From the NCBI GenBank assembly GCA_041672845.1, contig JBAYYV010000001.1, positions 391,133 through 455,132 of the forward strand: a DNA stretch of 64,000 bases, written 5' to 3'. This stretch comes from JBAYDV01 sp041672845. GTDB lineage: Bacteria > Bacteroidota > Bacteroidia > Bacteroidales > UBA932. How positions within the stretch are numbered: the stretch's first letter is position 1; each line of letters starts with the position of its first letter. Under the pieces are notes generated by a model. It saw only the letters and a program-made list of their open reading frames with translations. It was not told the DNA's origin and ran no database searches. Shown piece after piece: positions 35,179-44,080 of the stretch. The position numbers were made by a program, and so were the translations under genes.

Positions 35179-35829
35179 ATGAAAAAAGAAATTACACTTG
35201 AAAAAGCCGTCTCTTTAGTAAAAGATGGTATGACAGTAATGGTAGGCGGCTTTTTAGCTGTCGGTGCTGCTAATCAAATTATGGATGCTCTTGCCAAATC
35301 GGGAGTAAAAAATTTGACTGTAATATGTAACGATACTGCTTTTCCTGATAAATCATTAGGACAATTAGTAGTAAACAAACAGGTAAAAAAAGTTATTGCT
35401 TCTCATGTAGGTACAAATCCCGAAACAGGTAATCAGATGAACTCTGGTGAACTTGATGTAGAATTTGTGCCTCAAGGTACTTTAGCTGAAAGAATAAGAG
35501 CTAAAGGTGCTGGGTTAGGTGGAGTTTTAACTACTACTGGACTAGGTACTATTATCGCTGATGGCAAATCTATTGTTAAAGTAGATGGTAAAGAATATTT
35601 ACTCGAAAAACCTCTTGGAGCAGATATTGCTTTCTTAGGTGCTAATATAGTAGATGAATCAGGTAACTGTGTTTATCTAGGAACTACTAAAAACTTTAAC
35701 CCTGATATGGCTACTGCTGCTGACATTGTAGTAGTGGAAGCTGAAAAAGTCGTACCTGTAGGAGAAATAGCTCCAGAAAATGTCCATACTCCTAGTATTT
35801 TAGTTGATTACATTTACAGAAAAAAATAA
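35179..35829 (+). CDS. atoD: Butyryl-CoA:acetoacetate CoA-transferase alpha subunit (AtoD-like)
   Basis: Family I CoA-transferase subunit A, 216 residues from ATG 35179. It shows VSLVKDGMTVMVGGFLAVGA near the start, the ICNDTAFPD segment, and KAADIVVVEAEKVV-like sequence near the end (here TAADIVVVEAEKV). The beta subunit with the catalytic Glu is encoded nine genes further on (44081). Together they would move CoA from butyryl-CoA to acetoacetate, releasing butyrate. It opens the lysine operon. The upstream in-frame extension to 35113 overlaps the promoter and was discarded. Confidence 0.9.
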   Translation: MKKEITLEKAVSLVKDGMTVMVGGFLAVGAANQIMDALAKSGVKNLTVICNDTAFPDKSLGQLVVNKQVKKVIASHVGTNPETGNQMNSGELDVEFVPQGTLAERIRAKGAGLGGVLTTTGLGTIIADGKSIVKVDGKEYLLEKPLGADIAFLGANIVDESGNCVYLGTTKNFNPDMATAADIVVVEAEKVVPVGEIAPENVHTPSILVDYIYRKK

Positions 35830-35841
35830 AACATAATAATT

Positions 35842-36234
35842 ATGGCAGTAAAATCTATTATTAGATTACGTATGAGTGCTCAAGATGCTCATTATGGTGG
35901 AAATTTAGTCGATGGAGCTCATATGCTTGCTTTATTCGGTGATGTGGCTACCGAATTACTTATTATTCAAGATGGAGATGAAGGTCTCTTCTGTGCTTAT
36001 GACAATGTGGAATTCTTATCACCTGTGTATGCTGGTGATTTCATCGAAGCAGTAGGTGAAATAACTCATGTGGGAAACACATCTAGAAAGATGAAATTCG
36101 AAGCACGTAAAGTTATTGCTCCTAGAACTGATCTCTCTGATTCAGCTTGTGATGTACTAACAGAACCAGTAGTAGTATGTCGTGCTACAGGTACTTGCGT
36201 AGTTCCTAAAAAATGTCAAAGAAATAATAAATAG
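35842..36234 (+). CDS. kal: 3-aminobutyryl-CoA ammonia-lyase
   Basis: A 130-residue hot-dog-fold lyase that removes ammonia from L-3-aminobutyryl-CoA to give crotonyl-CoA in lysine fermentation. The sequence starts KSIIRLRMSAQDAHYGGNLV and has DGAHMLALFGDVATEL and EFLSPVYAGDFIEAVGEI, the Kal pattern known from Fusobacterium and Ca. Cloacimonas; hot-dog thioesterases lack the DAHYGG segment. It follows atoD by 12 bases and precedes kce by 8, and its product enters the bcd step of this same operon. Confidence 0.93.
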   Translation: MAVKSIIRLRMSAQDAHYGGNLVDGAHMLALFGDVATELLIIQDGDEGLFCAYDNVEFLSPVYAGDFIEAVGEITHVGNTSRKMKFEARKVIAPRTDLSDSACDVLTEPVVVCRATGTCVVPKKCQRNNK

Positions 36235-36242
36235 TTATTTAA

Positions 36243-37070
36243 ATGGAAAAATTAATAATTAGCGCAGCTATCTGTGGCGCTGAAGTGCTAAAAGAGCACA
36301 ATCCTGCTGTACCTTATACTATTGCAGAATGCGTAAGAGAAGCTAAATCTGCTTATGATGCAGGTGCTTCTATTATTCATTTACATGTTCGTTTAGATGA
36401 TGGTACTCCTACACAGGATAAGGATAGATTCAAAGAAATAATCGATGCTATCAGAAAAGAATGTCCAGATGCTATTATCCAGCCTTCTACAGGTGGAGCA
36501 GTGGGTATGACTGATGACGAAAGGCTTCAGCCTACTGAATTATTACCTGAAATGGCCACATTAGACTGTGGTACATGTAATTTCGGTGGAGATGATGTTT
36601 TTACTAATACCGAAAATACTATAAAATATTTCGGTAAAAAAATGATAGAAAGAAATATTAAACCAGAAATTGAAGTTTTCGATAAGTCTATGATCGAAAT
36701 GGCATTAAGACTTAAGAAAAAAGGATTTATAAAAGAACCTATGCATTTTGACTTCGTTATGGGAGTGAATGGTGGTATTGGAGGTTCTTTAAGAGATTTT
36801 GTTTTCATGCGTGGTAGTATTCCATCTGACGCGACTTATACTGTGGCAGGAGTAGGACGTTATGAAATACCTCTAGCAGCAGCGGCTATCATAGATGGTG
36901 GTCATGTTAGAGTAGGTTTCGAAGATAATGTATATCTATCAAAAGGCGTATTAGCTAAATCTAATGGAGAATTAGTAGCTAAAATCGTTAGAATGGCTAA
37001 AGAATTAGGAAGAGAAATAGCTACACCAGCTGAAGCTCGTAAAATTCTTAGCCTTGCACCATTAAAATAA
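36243..37070 (+). CDS. kce: 3-keto-5-aminohexanoate cleavage enzyme
   Basis: Zinc-dependent BKACE (DUF849) enzyme of 275 residues. It combines 3-keto-5-aminohexanoate with acetyl-CoA to give acetoacetate and 3-aminobutyryl-CoA. The metal ligands expected from the Ca. Cloacimonas structure are in place: His46 and His48 in IIHLHVR and the Glu of GFEDNVYL near 230, along with catalytic-site Glu14 in CGAEV. Surrounding genes supply its substrate (kdd) and use its two products (kal, CoA-transferase). Of the many BKACE specificities, this one is fixed by context and by the strong similarity of the start. Confidence 0.95.
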   Translation: MEKLIISAAICGAEVLKEHNPAVPYTIAECVREAKSAYDAGASIIHLHVRLDDGTPTQDKDRFKEIIDAIRKECPDAIIQPSTGGAVGMTDDERLQPTELLPEMATLDCGTCNFGGDDVFTNTENTIKYFGKKMIERNIKPEIEVFDKSMIEMALRLKKKGFIKEPMHFDFVMGVNGGIGGSLRDFVFMRGSIPSDATYTVAGVGRYEIPLAAAAIIDGGHVRVGFEDNVYLSKGVLAKSNGELVAKIVRMAKELGREIATPAEARKILSLAPLK

Positions 37071-37103
37071 TAAAATAACTAATCACTATTAATAATTAAT
37101 AAA

Positions 37104-38147
37104 ATGCAAAAGAAAGGAAATAAGTATGGCATCCATAGGGTGATAGAGCCTAAAAATGTTCTACCACAGCCTGCTAATAAAGTAGACAATAATATGGATG
37201 AAATTTATGACAATGAGATTCTTATTAATGTTCAAACATTAAATATTGACTCAGCGTCTTTCACAGATATCTCTAAAAGAGCCGGCGGTAAATTAGATAA
37301 AATCGCTGAAATCATGATAGATATCGTCAAGAAACAAGGAAAACACAGAAATCCATGGACAGGTTCAGGTGGAATGCTTCTTGGTACTGTAGAACAAATA
37401 GGAGATGCTATTAAAGATAAAATCGATCTTAAGGTAGGTGATAAAATCGCTACTTTAGTTTCTTTATCTCTAACGCCTCTTCGTATAGATAAAATTAAAG
37501 AAATTCGTCCTGAAATCGATCAAGTAGATATCGATGGTAAAGCTATATTATTTGAATCAGGTATTTATGCTAAGATCCCTACAGATATGCCTGAAAATTT
37601 AGCATTATCAGCCTTAGATGTAGCAGGTGCTCCTGCTCAGGTAGCTAAATTAGTAAAACCTGGTGATACTGTTCTTATTATCGGTGCAGGTGGAAAATCT
37701 GGTATGCTTTGCTGCTATGAAGCCATGAAACGTGCAGGTGTTACTGGTAAAGTAATCGGTATGTGTCATTCAGAAAAATCTACTAAGAGATTACAAGATT
37801 TAGATTTCTGTGATGAAGTCTTTGCAGGAAATGCTGCTGAATCAGTTTCAGTTATGGAAAAAGTAGAAAAATTAACTAATGGTAAGATGTGTGACATAGT
37901 TATTAACAATGTTAACATTCCTGATACTGAAATGACATCAGTTCTTTGTACTAAAGATGATGGATTAGTTTATTTCTTCTCTATGTCTACAAGTTTTACA
38001 AAAGCTGCTCTAGGTGCAGAAGGTGTAGGTAAAGATGTTACTATGATTATAGGTAATGGTTACACTAAAGGTCATGCCGAAATTACACTTCAAGAACTTA
38101 GAGAATGTCCTAAATTGAGAAAAATATTTGAAGATCTTTACGCTTAA
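37104..38147 (+). CDS. kdd: L-erythro-3,5-diaminohexanoate dehydrogenase
   Basis: NAD(P)-dependent dehydrogenase (347 aa) that deaminates 3,5-diaminohexanoate to 3-keto-5-aminohexanoate. It begins KGNKYGIHRVIEPKNVLPQP, a signature of Kdd, and has a medium-chain-dehydrogenase-like core with the nucleotide loop LIIGAGGKSGMLCCYEAMKRAG near residue 200 (given here in part: IIGAGGKSGML). The typical zinc cysteines of alcohol dehydrogenases are absent, as expected. It sits between kce and kamA, the order seen in other lysine fermenters. Confidence 0.94.
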   Translation: MQKKGNKYGIHRVIEPKNVLPQPANKVDNNMDEIYDNEILINVQTLNIDSASFTDISKRAGGKLDKIAEIMIDIVKKQGKHRNPWTGSGGMLLGTVEQIGDAIKDKIDLKVGDKIATLVSLSLTPLRIDKIKEIRPEIDQVDIDGKAILFESGIYAKIPTDMPENLALSALDVAGAPAQVAKLVKPGDTVLIIGAGGKSGMLCCYEAMKRAGVTGKVIGMCHSEKSTKRLQDLDFCDEVFAGNAAESVSVMEKVEKLTNGKMCDIVINNVNIPDTEMTSVLCTKDDGLVYFFSMSTSFTKAALGAEGVGKDVTMIIGNGYTKGHAEITLQELRECPKLRKIFEDLYA

Positions 38148-38159
38148 TTAATACTAATC

Positions 38160-39407
38160 ATGTATAAATCAAGAAGAAAAGCACTATTTCCAAATGTTAC
38201 TGATGCTCAGTGGAATGATTGGAAATGGCAAGTAAAAAATAGAATAGAAAATTTAGAAGATCTTAACAAATATATAGAATTAACCCCTGAAGAAGCAGAA
38301 GGTATACACAAATGTCTTTCTACTATCAGAATGGCTATTACACCATATTATTTAAGTCTTATAAATCCTGATAATACTAATTGTCCTATTCGAAAACAAG
38401 CTGTACCTACAGCTGCTGAATTATATCAAGCTCCAGAAGATCAATTAGATCCTCTTCATGAAGATACTGATTCTCCAGTTCCTGGGTTAACTCATAGATA
38501 TCCAGATAGAGTATTATTTTTAATCACAGATATGTGCTCTATGTATTGTCGTCATTGTACTCGTCGTCGTTTTGCTGGTCATACAGATGCTGGTGCTACT
38601 AAAGAAAGAATCGATGCAGGTATAGATTATATAGCTAGAACTCCTCAAGTAAGAGATGTCTTACTTTCTGGTGGTGATGCTTTAATGGTTAGTGACGAAA
38701 AACTTGAATATATTTTCAAGAAATTACGTGCTATTCCTCATGTAGAAATCATTAGATTAGGAACTCGTACTCCTGTAGTATGCCCACAGAGAATAACTCC
38801 AGAATTAGTTAATATGATTAAAAAGTATCATCCTATTTGGTTGAATACTCATTTTAATCATCCTAATGAAATTACCGTAGAATCATCTGCAGCATGTGCT
38901 AGATTAGCTGATGCTGGTATTCCTTTAGGTAATCAGTCAGTACTTCTAAGAGGCGTAAATGATAGTGTAGACATCATGAAAACATTAGTCCAAAAATTAG
39001 TTTATATAAGAGTAAGACCTTATTATATCTATCAATGTGACTTATCTATGGGTCTATCACATTTCCGTACTCCAGTTTCTAAAGGTATCGAAATTATTGA
39101 AGGTCTAAGAGGTCATACTTCTGGATTGGCAGTTCCCACTTTCGTGATAGATGCTCCAGGTGGTGGTGGAAAAATTCCTGTAATGCCTCAGTATGTAATA
39201 TCACAAGCTCCTGGTAGAGTAGTCCTTAGAAATTATGAAGGTGTAATTACTACTTATACTGAACCTACTCATTATGATAATCCTGATTATCAGGTATCTC
39301 ATTATAATGATAAACCAGCAGAAGGTATTATTACATTATTAAAAGGTCAGAAATTAGCTCTTGAACCTTCTCATCTTATGAGACACGAAAGGAACAAAAA
39401 GAAATAA
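38160..39407 (+). CDS. kamA: L-lysine 2,3-aminomutase (radical SAM, PLP)
   Basis: Radical SAM enzyme of 415 residues that moves the alpha-amino group of lysine to C3, giving beta-lysine. The [4Fe-4S]/SAM motif is Cys126-x3-Cys130-x2-Cys133 in MCSMYCRHCTRRRF, and the PLP lysine is Lys338 in PGGGGKIPVMP, both one residue from the numbering of the Clostridium subterminale enzyme. The N-terminal helices (FPNVTDAQWNDWKWQVKN) and long C-terminal tail are those of true KamA rather than EpmB or glutamate mutases. It catalyses the first step of the pathway encoded here. Confidence 0.97.
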   Translation: MYKSRRKALFPNVTDAQWNDWKWQVKNRIENLEDLNKYIELTPEEAEGIHKCLSTIRMAITPYYLSLINPDNTNCPIRKQAVPTAAELYQAPEDQLDPLHEDTDSPVPGLTHRYPDRVLFLITDMCSMYCRHCTRRRFAGHTDAGATKERIDAGIDYIARTPQVRDVLLSGGDALMVSDEKLEYIFKKLRAIPHVEIIRLGTRTPVVCPQRITPELVNMIKKYHPIWLNTHFNHPNEITVESSAACARLADAGIPLGNQSVLLRGVNDSVDIMKTLVQKLVYIRVRPYYIYQCDLSMGLSHFRTPVSKGIEIIEGLRGHTSGLAVPTFVIDAPGGGGKIPVMPQYVISQAPGRVVLRNYEGVITTYTEPTHYDNPDYQVSHYNDKPAEGIITLLKGQKLALEPSHLMRHERNKKK

Positions 39408-39419
39408 GAACATTATGTA

Positions 39420-40376
39420 ATGCCATTTATAAAAGAGATATTAAAATATAAAAGTCTTTCCATAGTAGGATTGGAAAAAAATGTAGGTAAGACCGAATGT
39501 CTCAATTATATTCTTAACAGACTACCCTTTAACAAAAGGGGAGTCTGTATTACTTCTATAGGAGTAGATGGCGAAAAAATGGATCAGGTTACCGCTACAG
39601 AAAAACCTGAAATCCATATCAGAGAAGGCTTATATTTCGTTACTAGTGAGAAACATTACCGATCTCGTGAAGTGATTTCGGAACTAATCGATATCACTGA
39701 TGAAAATACATCTTTAGGTAGAATACTTACTGCTAGAGCTGTAGCTCCAGGAAAAGTAATGTTATCGGGACCTGCGTCGACTGCTTCATTAGCTAGAATA
39801 ATGAAGAAAAACAGATATTTAGGAATCGATTTAAATATTATAGATGGTGCTTTATCTCGTCTTAGTTCTGCTTCGCCGGTAATAAGTGAGGCTATGGTAT
39901 TAGCGACAGGAGCAGCATATTCAGCAAATATTAAAACTCTAGTAAATAAAACAGCCTTTGTTTGTGAGATGATTAATTTACCTCTTGCAACCAAATCTGA
40001 AAATAATAATGTAATGATGGTTTCATCATTATTTTCTAATAATGTCAAAATAGATGATAATGTCGATGTAGTATATATAAATGGGGCCTTAACTGATAGA
40101 TTTATGAAGAAATTTATGAGTGAAAAAAGATTATCCGAAATAGAGTTAAGAGTAAAAGACTTTACTAAGATATTTATAGAGCCTCAGACTTATCACTACT
40201 TTATTAAACGTGGTGGACATCTTACTTGTGAACAAAAGAGTAAGTTATTAGCAGTAACAGTTAACCCTACTGCACCTAATGGATATAATTTAGATTCAGA
40301 TATGTTATGTAAAACGTTATCTGAAGCTATTGGATTACCGGTTTATGATATAGTAAAAAACAAATATGAAGTTTAA
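39420..40376 (+). CDS. kamB: KamB, P-loop protein of lysine fermentation clusters
   Basis: A 318-residue protein between kamA and kamC. Near the N-terminus is a nucleotide-binding loop, GLEKNVGKT (residues 17-25), followed by NRLPFNKRGVCITSIGVDGE. No other domain is recognisable; the middle part has small-residue-rich stretches (GPASTASLARIM, VLATGAAYSAN). Proteins at this position in Clostridium and Fusobacterium clusters are called KamB and have no proven function. A role in delivering or repairing the adenosylcobalamin or PLP state of the aminomutase, using NTP, would fit but is inference. It overlaps kamC by 11 bases, so the two are likely made together. Confidence 0.8.
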   Translation: MPFIKEILKYKSLSIVGLEKNVGKTECLNYILNRLPFNKRGVCITSIGVDGEKMDQVTATEKPEIHIREGLYFVTSEKHYRSREVISELIDITDENTSLGRILTARAVAPGKVMLSGPASTASLARIMKKNRYLGIDLNIIDGALSRLSSASPVISEAMVLATGAAYSANIKTLVNKTAFVCEMINLPLATKSENNNVMMVSSLFSNNVKIDDNVDVVYINGALTDRFMKKFMSEKRLSEIELRVKDFTKIFIEPQTYHYFIKRGGHLTCEQKSKLLAVTVNPTAPNGYNLDSDMLCKTLSEAIGLPVYDIVKNKYEV

Positions 40377-41706
40377 AGAAATTATTGATTCCTCTTGTGG
40401 ATTACGTTATTGTTTCGAAAGTCTGCCGTTGATGTCAGGCTATTCAAGGCATTATATGCTTGAAACAGAAATGTACACTACAGAAAAAGATATTAAATTT
40501 CATCAAGATAAAGTCCGTGAATATTCAGAATTTGTACAAAAGTATGAAAATAAAAATTTATTATGTAGCCTTCAGCATCAGTTAAGTGCTATAAAAGATA
40601 TTCATGAAACTATTGAAAATCTTTCATTAGAAAAAACATTAGATGATATAGAGCTATTTGAAATAAAGAATTTGGCTTTATTATCTTCCAAAATTTCTAG
40701 AATATTGGCCAAGCATTATATTAATTGTGATATATCTGCTAGCATAGAGGAAGTAATAAATATACTTGATCCAGATGGTAATCGTATATCTACTTTCTAT
40801 GTATATGATCGTTATTCTAAAGAATTAGCACAGATAAGACAACATATTCGTTGTACTAAAGATGAAGATACTATACTAAAGTTAACTATAGAATCTCAAG
40901 AATTAGAAATACATATTCGTGAAAAGATATGTAAATCTTTACTTAAGTATTCTAAAATGTTAAAGGAAACTCTAGAAGCTATGGTTTTGGTAGATATCTA
41001 CCTGGCCAAATCTGTGATGAATAGAGATTTGAATTTAAATTTTCCTACTATATCTCAGTCTGATAATATTTTAAAATCTATGTTTAACCCTTTAATTAAG
41101 TCTTTATTAAAGGAAAAAGGAAAAGACTTTCAAAACATAGATATTTCTTTCAATGATAAACCTGTATTGATTATAGGTTCTAATATGGGAGGAAAAACGG
41201 TAGTATTAAAAACTGTTATTTTATGTCAATATCTTTTTCAGTTTGGTTTCGGATTACCTGTAAAGGAAGCTGAAGTTAGTATTAGAAAAGATATTTTCTT
41301 TTGTGCTGGTGATGGACAAGACGAAAAAGAAGGTATTTCATCTTTTGGTAGCGAAATGAAACGAATAGATGAAGTGATAAGATGTCAGACTAATGGGAAA
41401 GATATATTAGCATTGATAGATGAGCCTGCTAGAAGTACGAACCCGATAGAAGGTACTGCTTTAGTTTCTTCACTTATTAAAATACTTTATAAAAAAAATA
41501 TTAGTTTATTAATGACCACACATTATAATATAGAATCCAAGGATTGTCAAAGGTTAAAGGTAAAAGGGTTAGAGAATGGAAAAATGAATTATTCACTTAG
41601 ACCATCTCCTTCTGGAGAAGTTCCTCAAGAAGCACTAAATGTAGCGACCAATATGGGAATTTCAAAAGAATGGATAGCCGAAGCGAAAAAAATATTAAAC
41701 AATTAA
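40366..41706 (+). CDS. kamC: KamC, MutS-type ATPase of lysine fermentation clusters
   Basis: A 446-residue protein whose C-terminal half is a MutS/ABC-type ATPase domain: Walker A GSNMGGKT at 271-278, an LALIDEPARSTNP Walker B region near 348-360, and the switch His386 in MTTHYN. The N-terminal half is helical and resembles the MutS core/clamp region, without the mismatch-recognition domain. It is therefore not a mismatch repair protein but the MutS-like partner found only beside kam genes. It starts inside kamB (11-base overlap) and ends five bases before kamD. What mechanical work it does is unknown. Confidence 0.82.
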   Translation: MKFKEIIDSSCGLRYCFESLPLMSGYSRHYMLETEMYTTEKDIKFHQDKVREYSEFVQKYENKNLLCSLQHQLSAIKDIHETIENLSLEKTLDDIELFEIKNLALLSSKISRILAKHYINCDISASIEEVINILDPDGNRISTFYVYDRYSKELAQIRQHIRCTKDEDTILKLTIESQELEIHIREKICKSLLKYSKMLKETLEAMVLVDIYLAKSVMNRDLNLNFPTISQSDNILKSMFNPLIKSLLKEKGKDFQNIDISFNDKPVLIIGSNMGGKTVVLKTVILCQYLFQFGFGLPVKEAEVSIRKDIFFCAGDGQDEKEGISSFGSEMKRIDEVIRCQTNGKDILALIDEPARSTNPIEGTALVSSLIKILYKKNISLLMTTHYNIESKDCQRLKVKGLENGKMNYSLRPSPSGEVPQEALNVATNMGISKEWIAEAKKILNN

Positions 41707-41711
41707 CGTAT

Positions 41712-43265
41712 ATGCAAAGTAAATTAGGACTTGATCAAAACAAGATTAAACATGCAAAAGATCTTGCTAAGTCTATTTCTGACGATGTACAGGCTTTTGT
41801 AGATAAAAGATCTACTTTAACTGTCGAAAGAACTCTTTGTCGTCTTATGGGTATAGATGGTATTGATAATAATGAAGTACCACTTCCTAATATCTTAGTA
41901 GATGATATAAATAATAATGGAGCTTTAAGTGAGGGAGCTTTGTTTTATATAGGTAATGCTATGATTCAAACAGGTCTTTCTCCTCAACAAATAGCTGAAG
42001 AAATATCTGCTGGAAAATTAGAAATTACCAAATTAAAAATTGCTCCTAAAGCAGAAATAGAAAAAGCTATTCAGCCTATTATTGATTATTCTATAAAAAG
42101 AATAAGAACAAGAAGACAGAGGAGAGAACATTATATTGATACTATGGGAGAAGGCCCAAAACCATATTTATATGTAATCGTGGCTACTGGTAATATCTAC
42201 GAAGATGTAGTGCAAGCTGAAGCAGCTGCTCGTCAGGGTGCTGATATTATAGCTGTAATTAGAACAACAGGACAATCACTTCTTGACTATGTTCCTTATG
42301 GACCTACTACTGAGGGGTTTGGTGGCACCATGGCTACTCAGGAAAACTTCCGGATAATGAGACAGGCCTTAGATAAGGTAGGTGAAGAAGTCGGAAAATA
42401 TGTTAGATTATGTAATTATTGTTCAGGTCTATGTATGCCTGAAATAGCTATTATGGGGGCATTTGAAGGATTAGATGTTATGTTAAATGATGCATTATAT
42501 GGTATCTTATTTAGAGATATTAATATGCAAAGAACAATGGTAGATCAATACATGTCTCGTATTATTAATGGTTTTGCTGGAGTTATTATTAACACTGGTG
42601 AAGATAATTATCTAACTACTGCAGATGCTATTGAAGCAGCTCATACTGTACTTGCTTCAGATTTTATCAATGAACAATTAGCTTTAGGTGCAGGTCTTCC
42701 AGAGGAACAACAGGGTTTAGGTCATGCTTTCGAAATGAATCCTAACCAAACTAATGGTTTCCTTATGGAATTGGCAGAAGCCCAAATGCTTAGGGAAATC
42801 TTTCCTAAAGCCACATTGAAATATATGCCTCCTACAAAATTTATGACTGGTAATATTTTTAAAGGTCATATTCAAGATGCATTATTCAATATGGTAGGTA
42901 TTTGGACACATCAAGGTATTCAATTATTAGGAATGCCTACTGAAGCTATTCATACTCCATTTATGTCTGATAGATATCTTTCTATCGAAAATGCAAGATA
43001 TATCTTCAATAATATGAAAGATATAGGAGATGAATTTGAATTTGCAAAAGATGGTATTTGTCGAAAGAGAGCAGCTAAAGTACTAAATAAAGCCATAGAA
43101 CTTCTAGAAGTTATGGTAAAAGAAGGTCTTTTCAGTTCTCTTGAACAAGGTATTTTTGGAGATGTAAAACGCCCTTATACTGGAGGTAAAGGTTTAGCAG
43201 GCGTTTGTATAAAAGGTGAAAATTATATGAATCCATTTATTAAAATAATGAAAGGAAATAAATAA
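41712..43265 (+). CDS. kamD: Lysine 5,6-aminomutase alpha subunit
   Basis: Large subunit (517 aa) of the adenosylcobalamin- and PLP-dependent mutase that turns beta-lysine into 3,5-diaminohexanoate. It has a TIM-barrel core with TTGQSLLDYVPYGPTTEGFG and IINTGEDNY-type segments and the late HTPFMSDRY motif, matching KamD. I start it at the ATG at 41712 (MQSKLGLDQNKIKHAK), five bases after the kamC stop; an in-frame start at 41670 would overlap kamC and give 14 unrelated residues. One base separates its stop from kamE. Confidence 0.95.
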   Translation: MQSKLGLDQNKIKHAKDLAKSISDDVQAFVDKRSTLTVERTLCRLMGIDGIDNNEVPLPNILVDDINNNGALSEGALFYIGNAMIQTGLSPQQIAEEISAGKLEITKLKIAPKAEIEKAIQPIIDYSIKRIRTRRQRREHYIDTMGEGPKPYLYVIVATGNIYEDVVQAEAAARQGADIIAVIRTTGQSLLDYVPYGPTTEGFGGTMATQENFRIMRQALDKVGEEVGKYVRLCNYCSGLCMPEIAIMGAFEGLDVMLNDALYGILFRDINMQRTMVDQYMSRIINGFAGVIINTGEDNYLTTADAIEAAHTVLASDFINEQLALGAGLPEEQQGLGHAFEMNPNQTNGFLMELAEAQMLREIFPKATLKYMPPTKFMTGNIFKGHIQDALFNMVGIWTHQGIQLLGMPTEAIHTPFMSDRYLSIENARYIFNNMKDIGDEFEFAKDGICRKRAAKVLNKAIELLEVMVKEGLFSSLEQGIFGDVKRPYTGGKGLAGVCIKGENYMNPFIKIMKGNK

Positions 43266-43266
43266 T

Positions 43267-44055
43267 ATGGGAGCAGGATTATATTCAATGGAAGGCAAGG
43301 AATTTGATAAGACACTTGACCTGACCAAAGCGAAACCTTATGGTGATACCATGAATGACGGGAAAGTACAGCTGAGCTTTACACTTCCTGTACCTATGGG
43401 TGATGAAGCCATCGAGGCAGCTAAACAGTTAATAATAAAAATGGGATTTGATAATCCTCTAGTAGTTTTCTATAAAGAACTTACTCCTGGATATACATTC
43501 TTTAATTGTTATGGTTCTACTAAGTACACAGTAGATTTTACTACTATTCATGTACCCAAAGTAGAATCTGACGTAATGAATATGCACGATTGTGATGTTT
43601 ATATTAAAGAAAATATAGGTAGAAAATTAGTGATAGTAGGAGCTTCTACTGGTACTGATGCTCATACAGTAGGTATTGATGCTATTATGAATATGAAGGG
43701 ATTTGCTGGACACTATGGTATTGAAAGATATGAAATGATAGATGCATATAATCTAGGTAGTCAAGTCCTTAATGAAGATTTAATAGCTAAAGGTTTAGAA
43801 TTACATGCTGATGCTTTACTTGTTTCTCAAACTGTAACACAGAAGGATGTACATATTAAAAATATGGTTAAAATGGTCGAACTTATGGAAGCCGAAAATT
43901 TAAGAGATAAGATGATTATCGTTTGTGGTGGTCCTCGTATTTCTCATGAACTTGCTAAGGAAATCGGTTTTGATGCAGGATTCGGAATGAATTCCTTTGC
44001 AAACGATGTAGTTTCCTATATTGCTCAGGAATTCGTAAAAAGAAATAATAAATAA
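43267..44055 (+). CDS. kamE: Lysine 5,6-aminomutase beta subunit (B12-binding)
   Basis: Small subunit (262 aa) that carries cobalamin and the PLP link. The base-off B12 motif Asp131-x-His133-x-x-Gly is in TDAHTVGIDA, and Lys144 in MNMKGFAG stands at the place of the PLP-binding Lys144 of the Clostridium sticklandii enzyme; His133 is also the known cobalt ligand there. All key residues are thus present and the enzyme should be active. Bases 43291-43410 are richer in G+C than the rest of the gene (54 of 120 against 36 of 120 in the next block) and use codons such as CTG, ACC and AGC that are rare nearby. Confidence 0.96.
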   Translation: MGAGLYSMEGKEFDKTLDLTKAKPYGDTMNDGKVQLSFTLPVPMGDEAIEAAKQLIIKMGFDNPLVVFYKELTPGYTFFNCYGSTKYTVDFTTIHVPKVESDVMNMHDCDVYIKENIGRKLVIVGASTGTDAHTVGIDAIMNMKGFAGHYGIERYEMIDAYNLGSQVLNEDLIAKGLELHADALLVSQTVTQKDVHIKNMVKMVELMEAENLRDKMIIVCGGPRISHELAKEIGFDAGFGMNSFANDVVSYIAQEFVKRNNK

Positions 44056-44080
44056 ACAATAATAATTTAAATATACTATC

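Noticed and set aside
40366..41706. kamC as a DNA mismatch repair MutS
   Set aside because: It lacks the mismatch-recognition domain, is far shorter than MutS, and lies within the lysine operon.
41670..41711. Longer KamD start inside kamC
   Set aside because: It would overlap kamC by 37 bases and adds residues with no family similarity; ATG 41712 follows the kamC stop directly.
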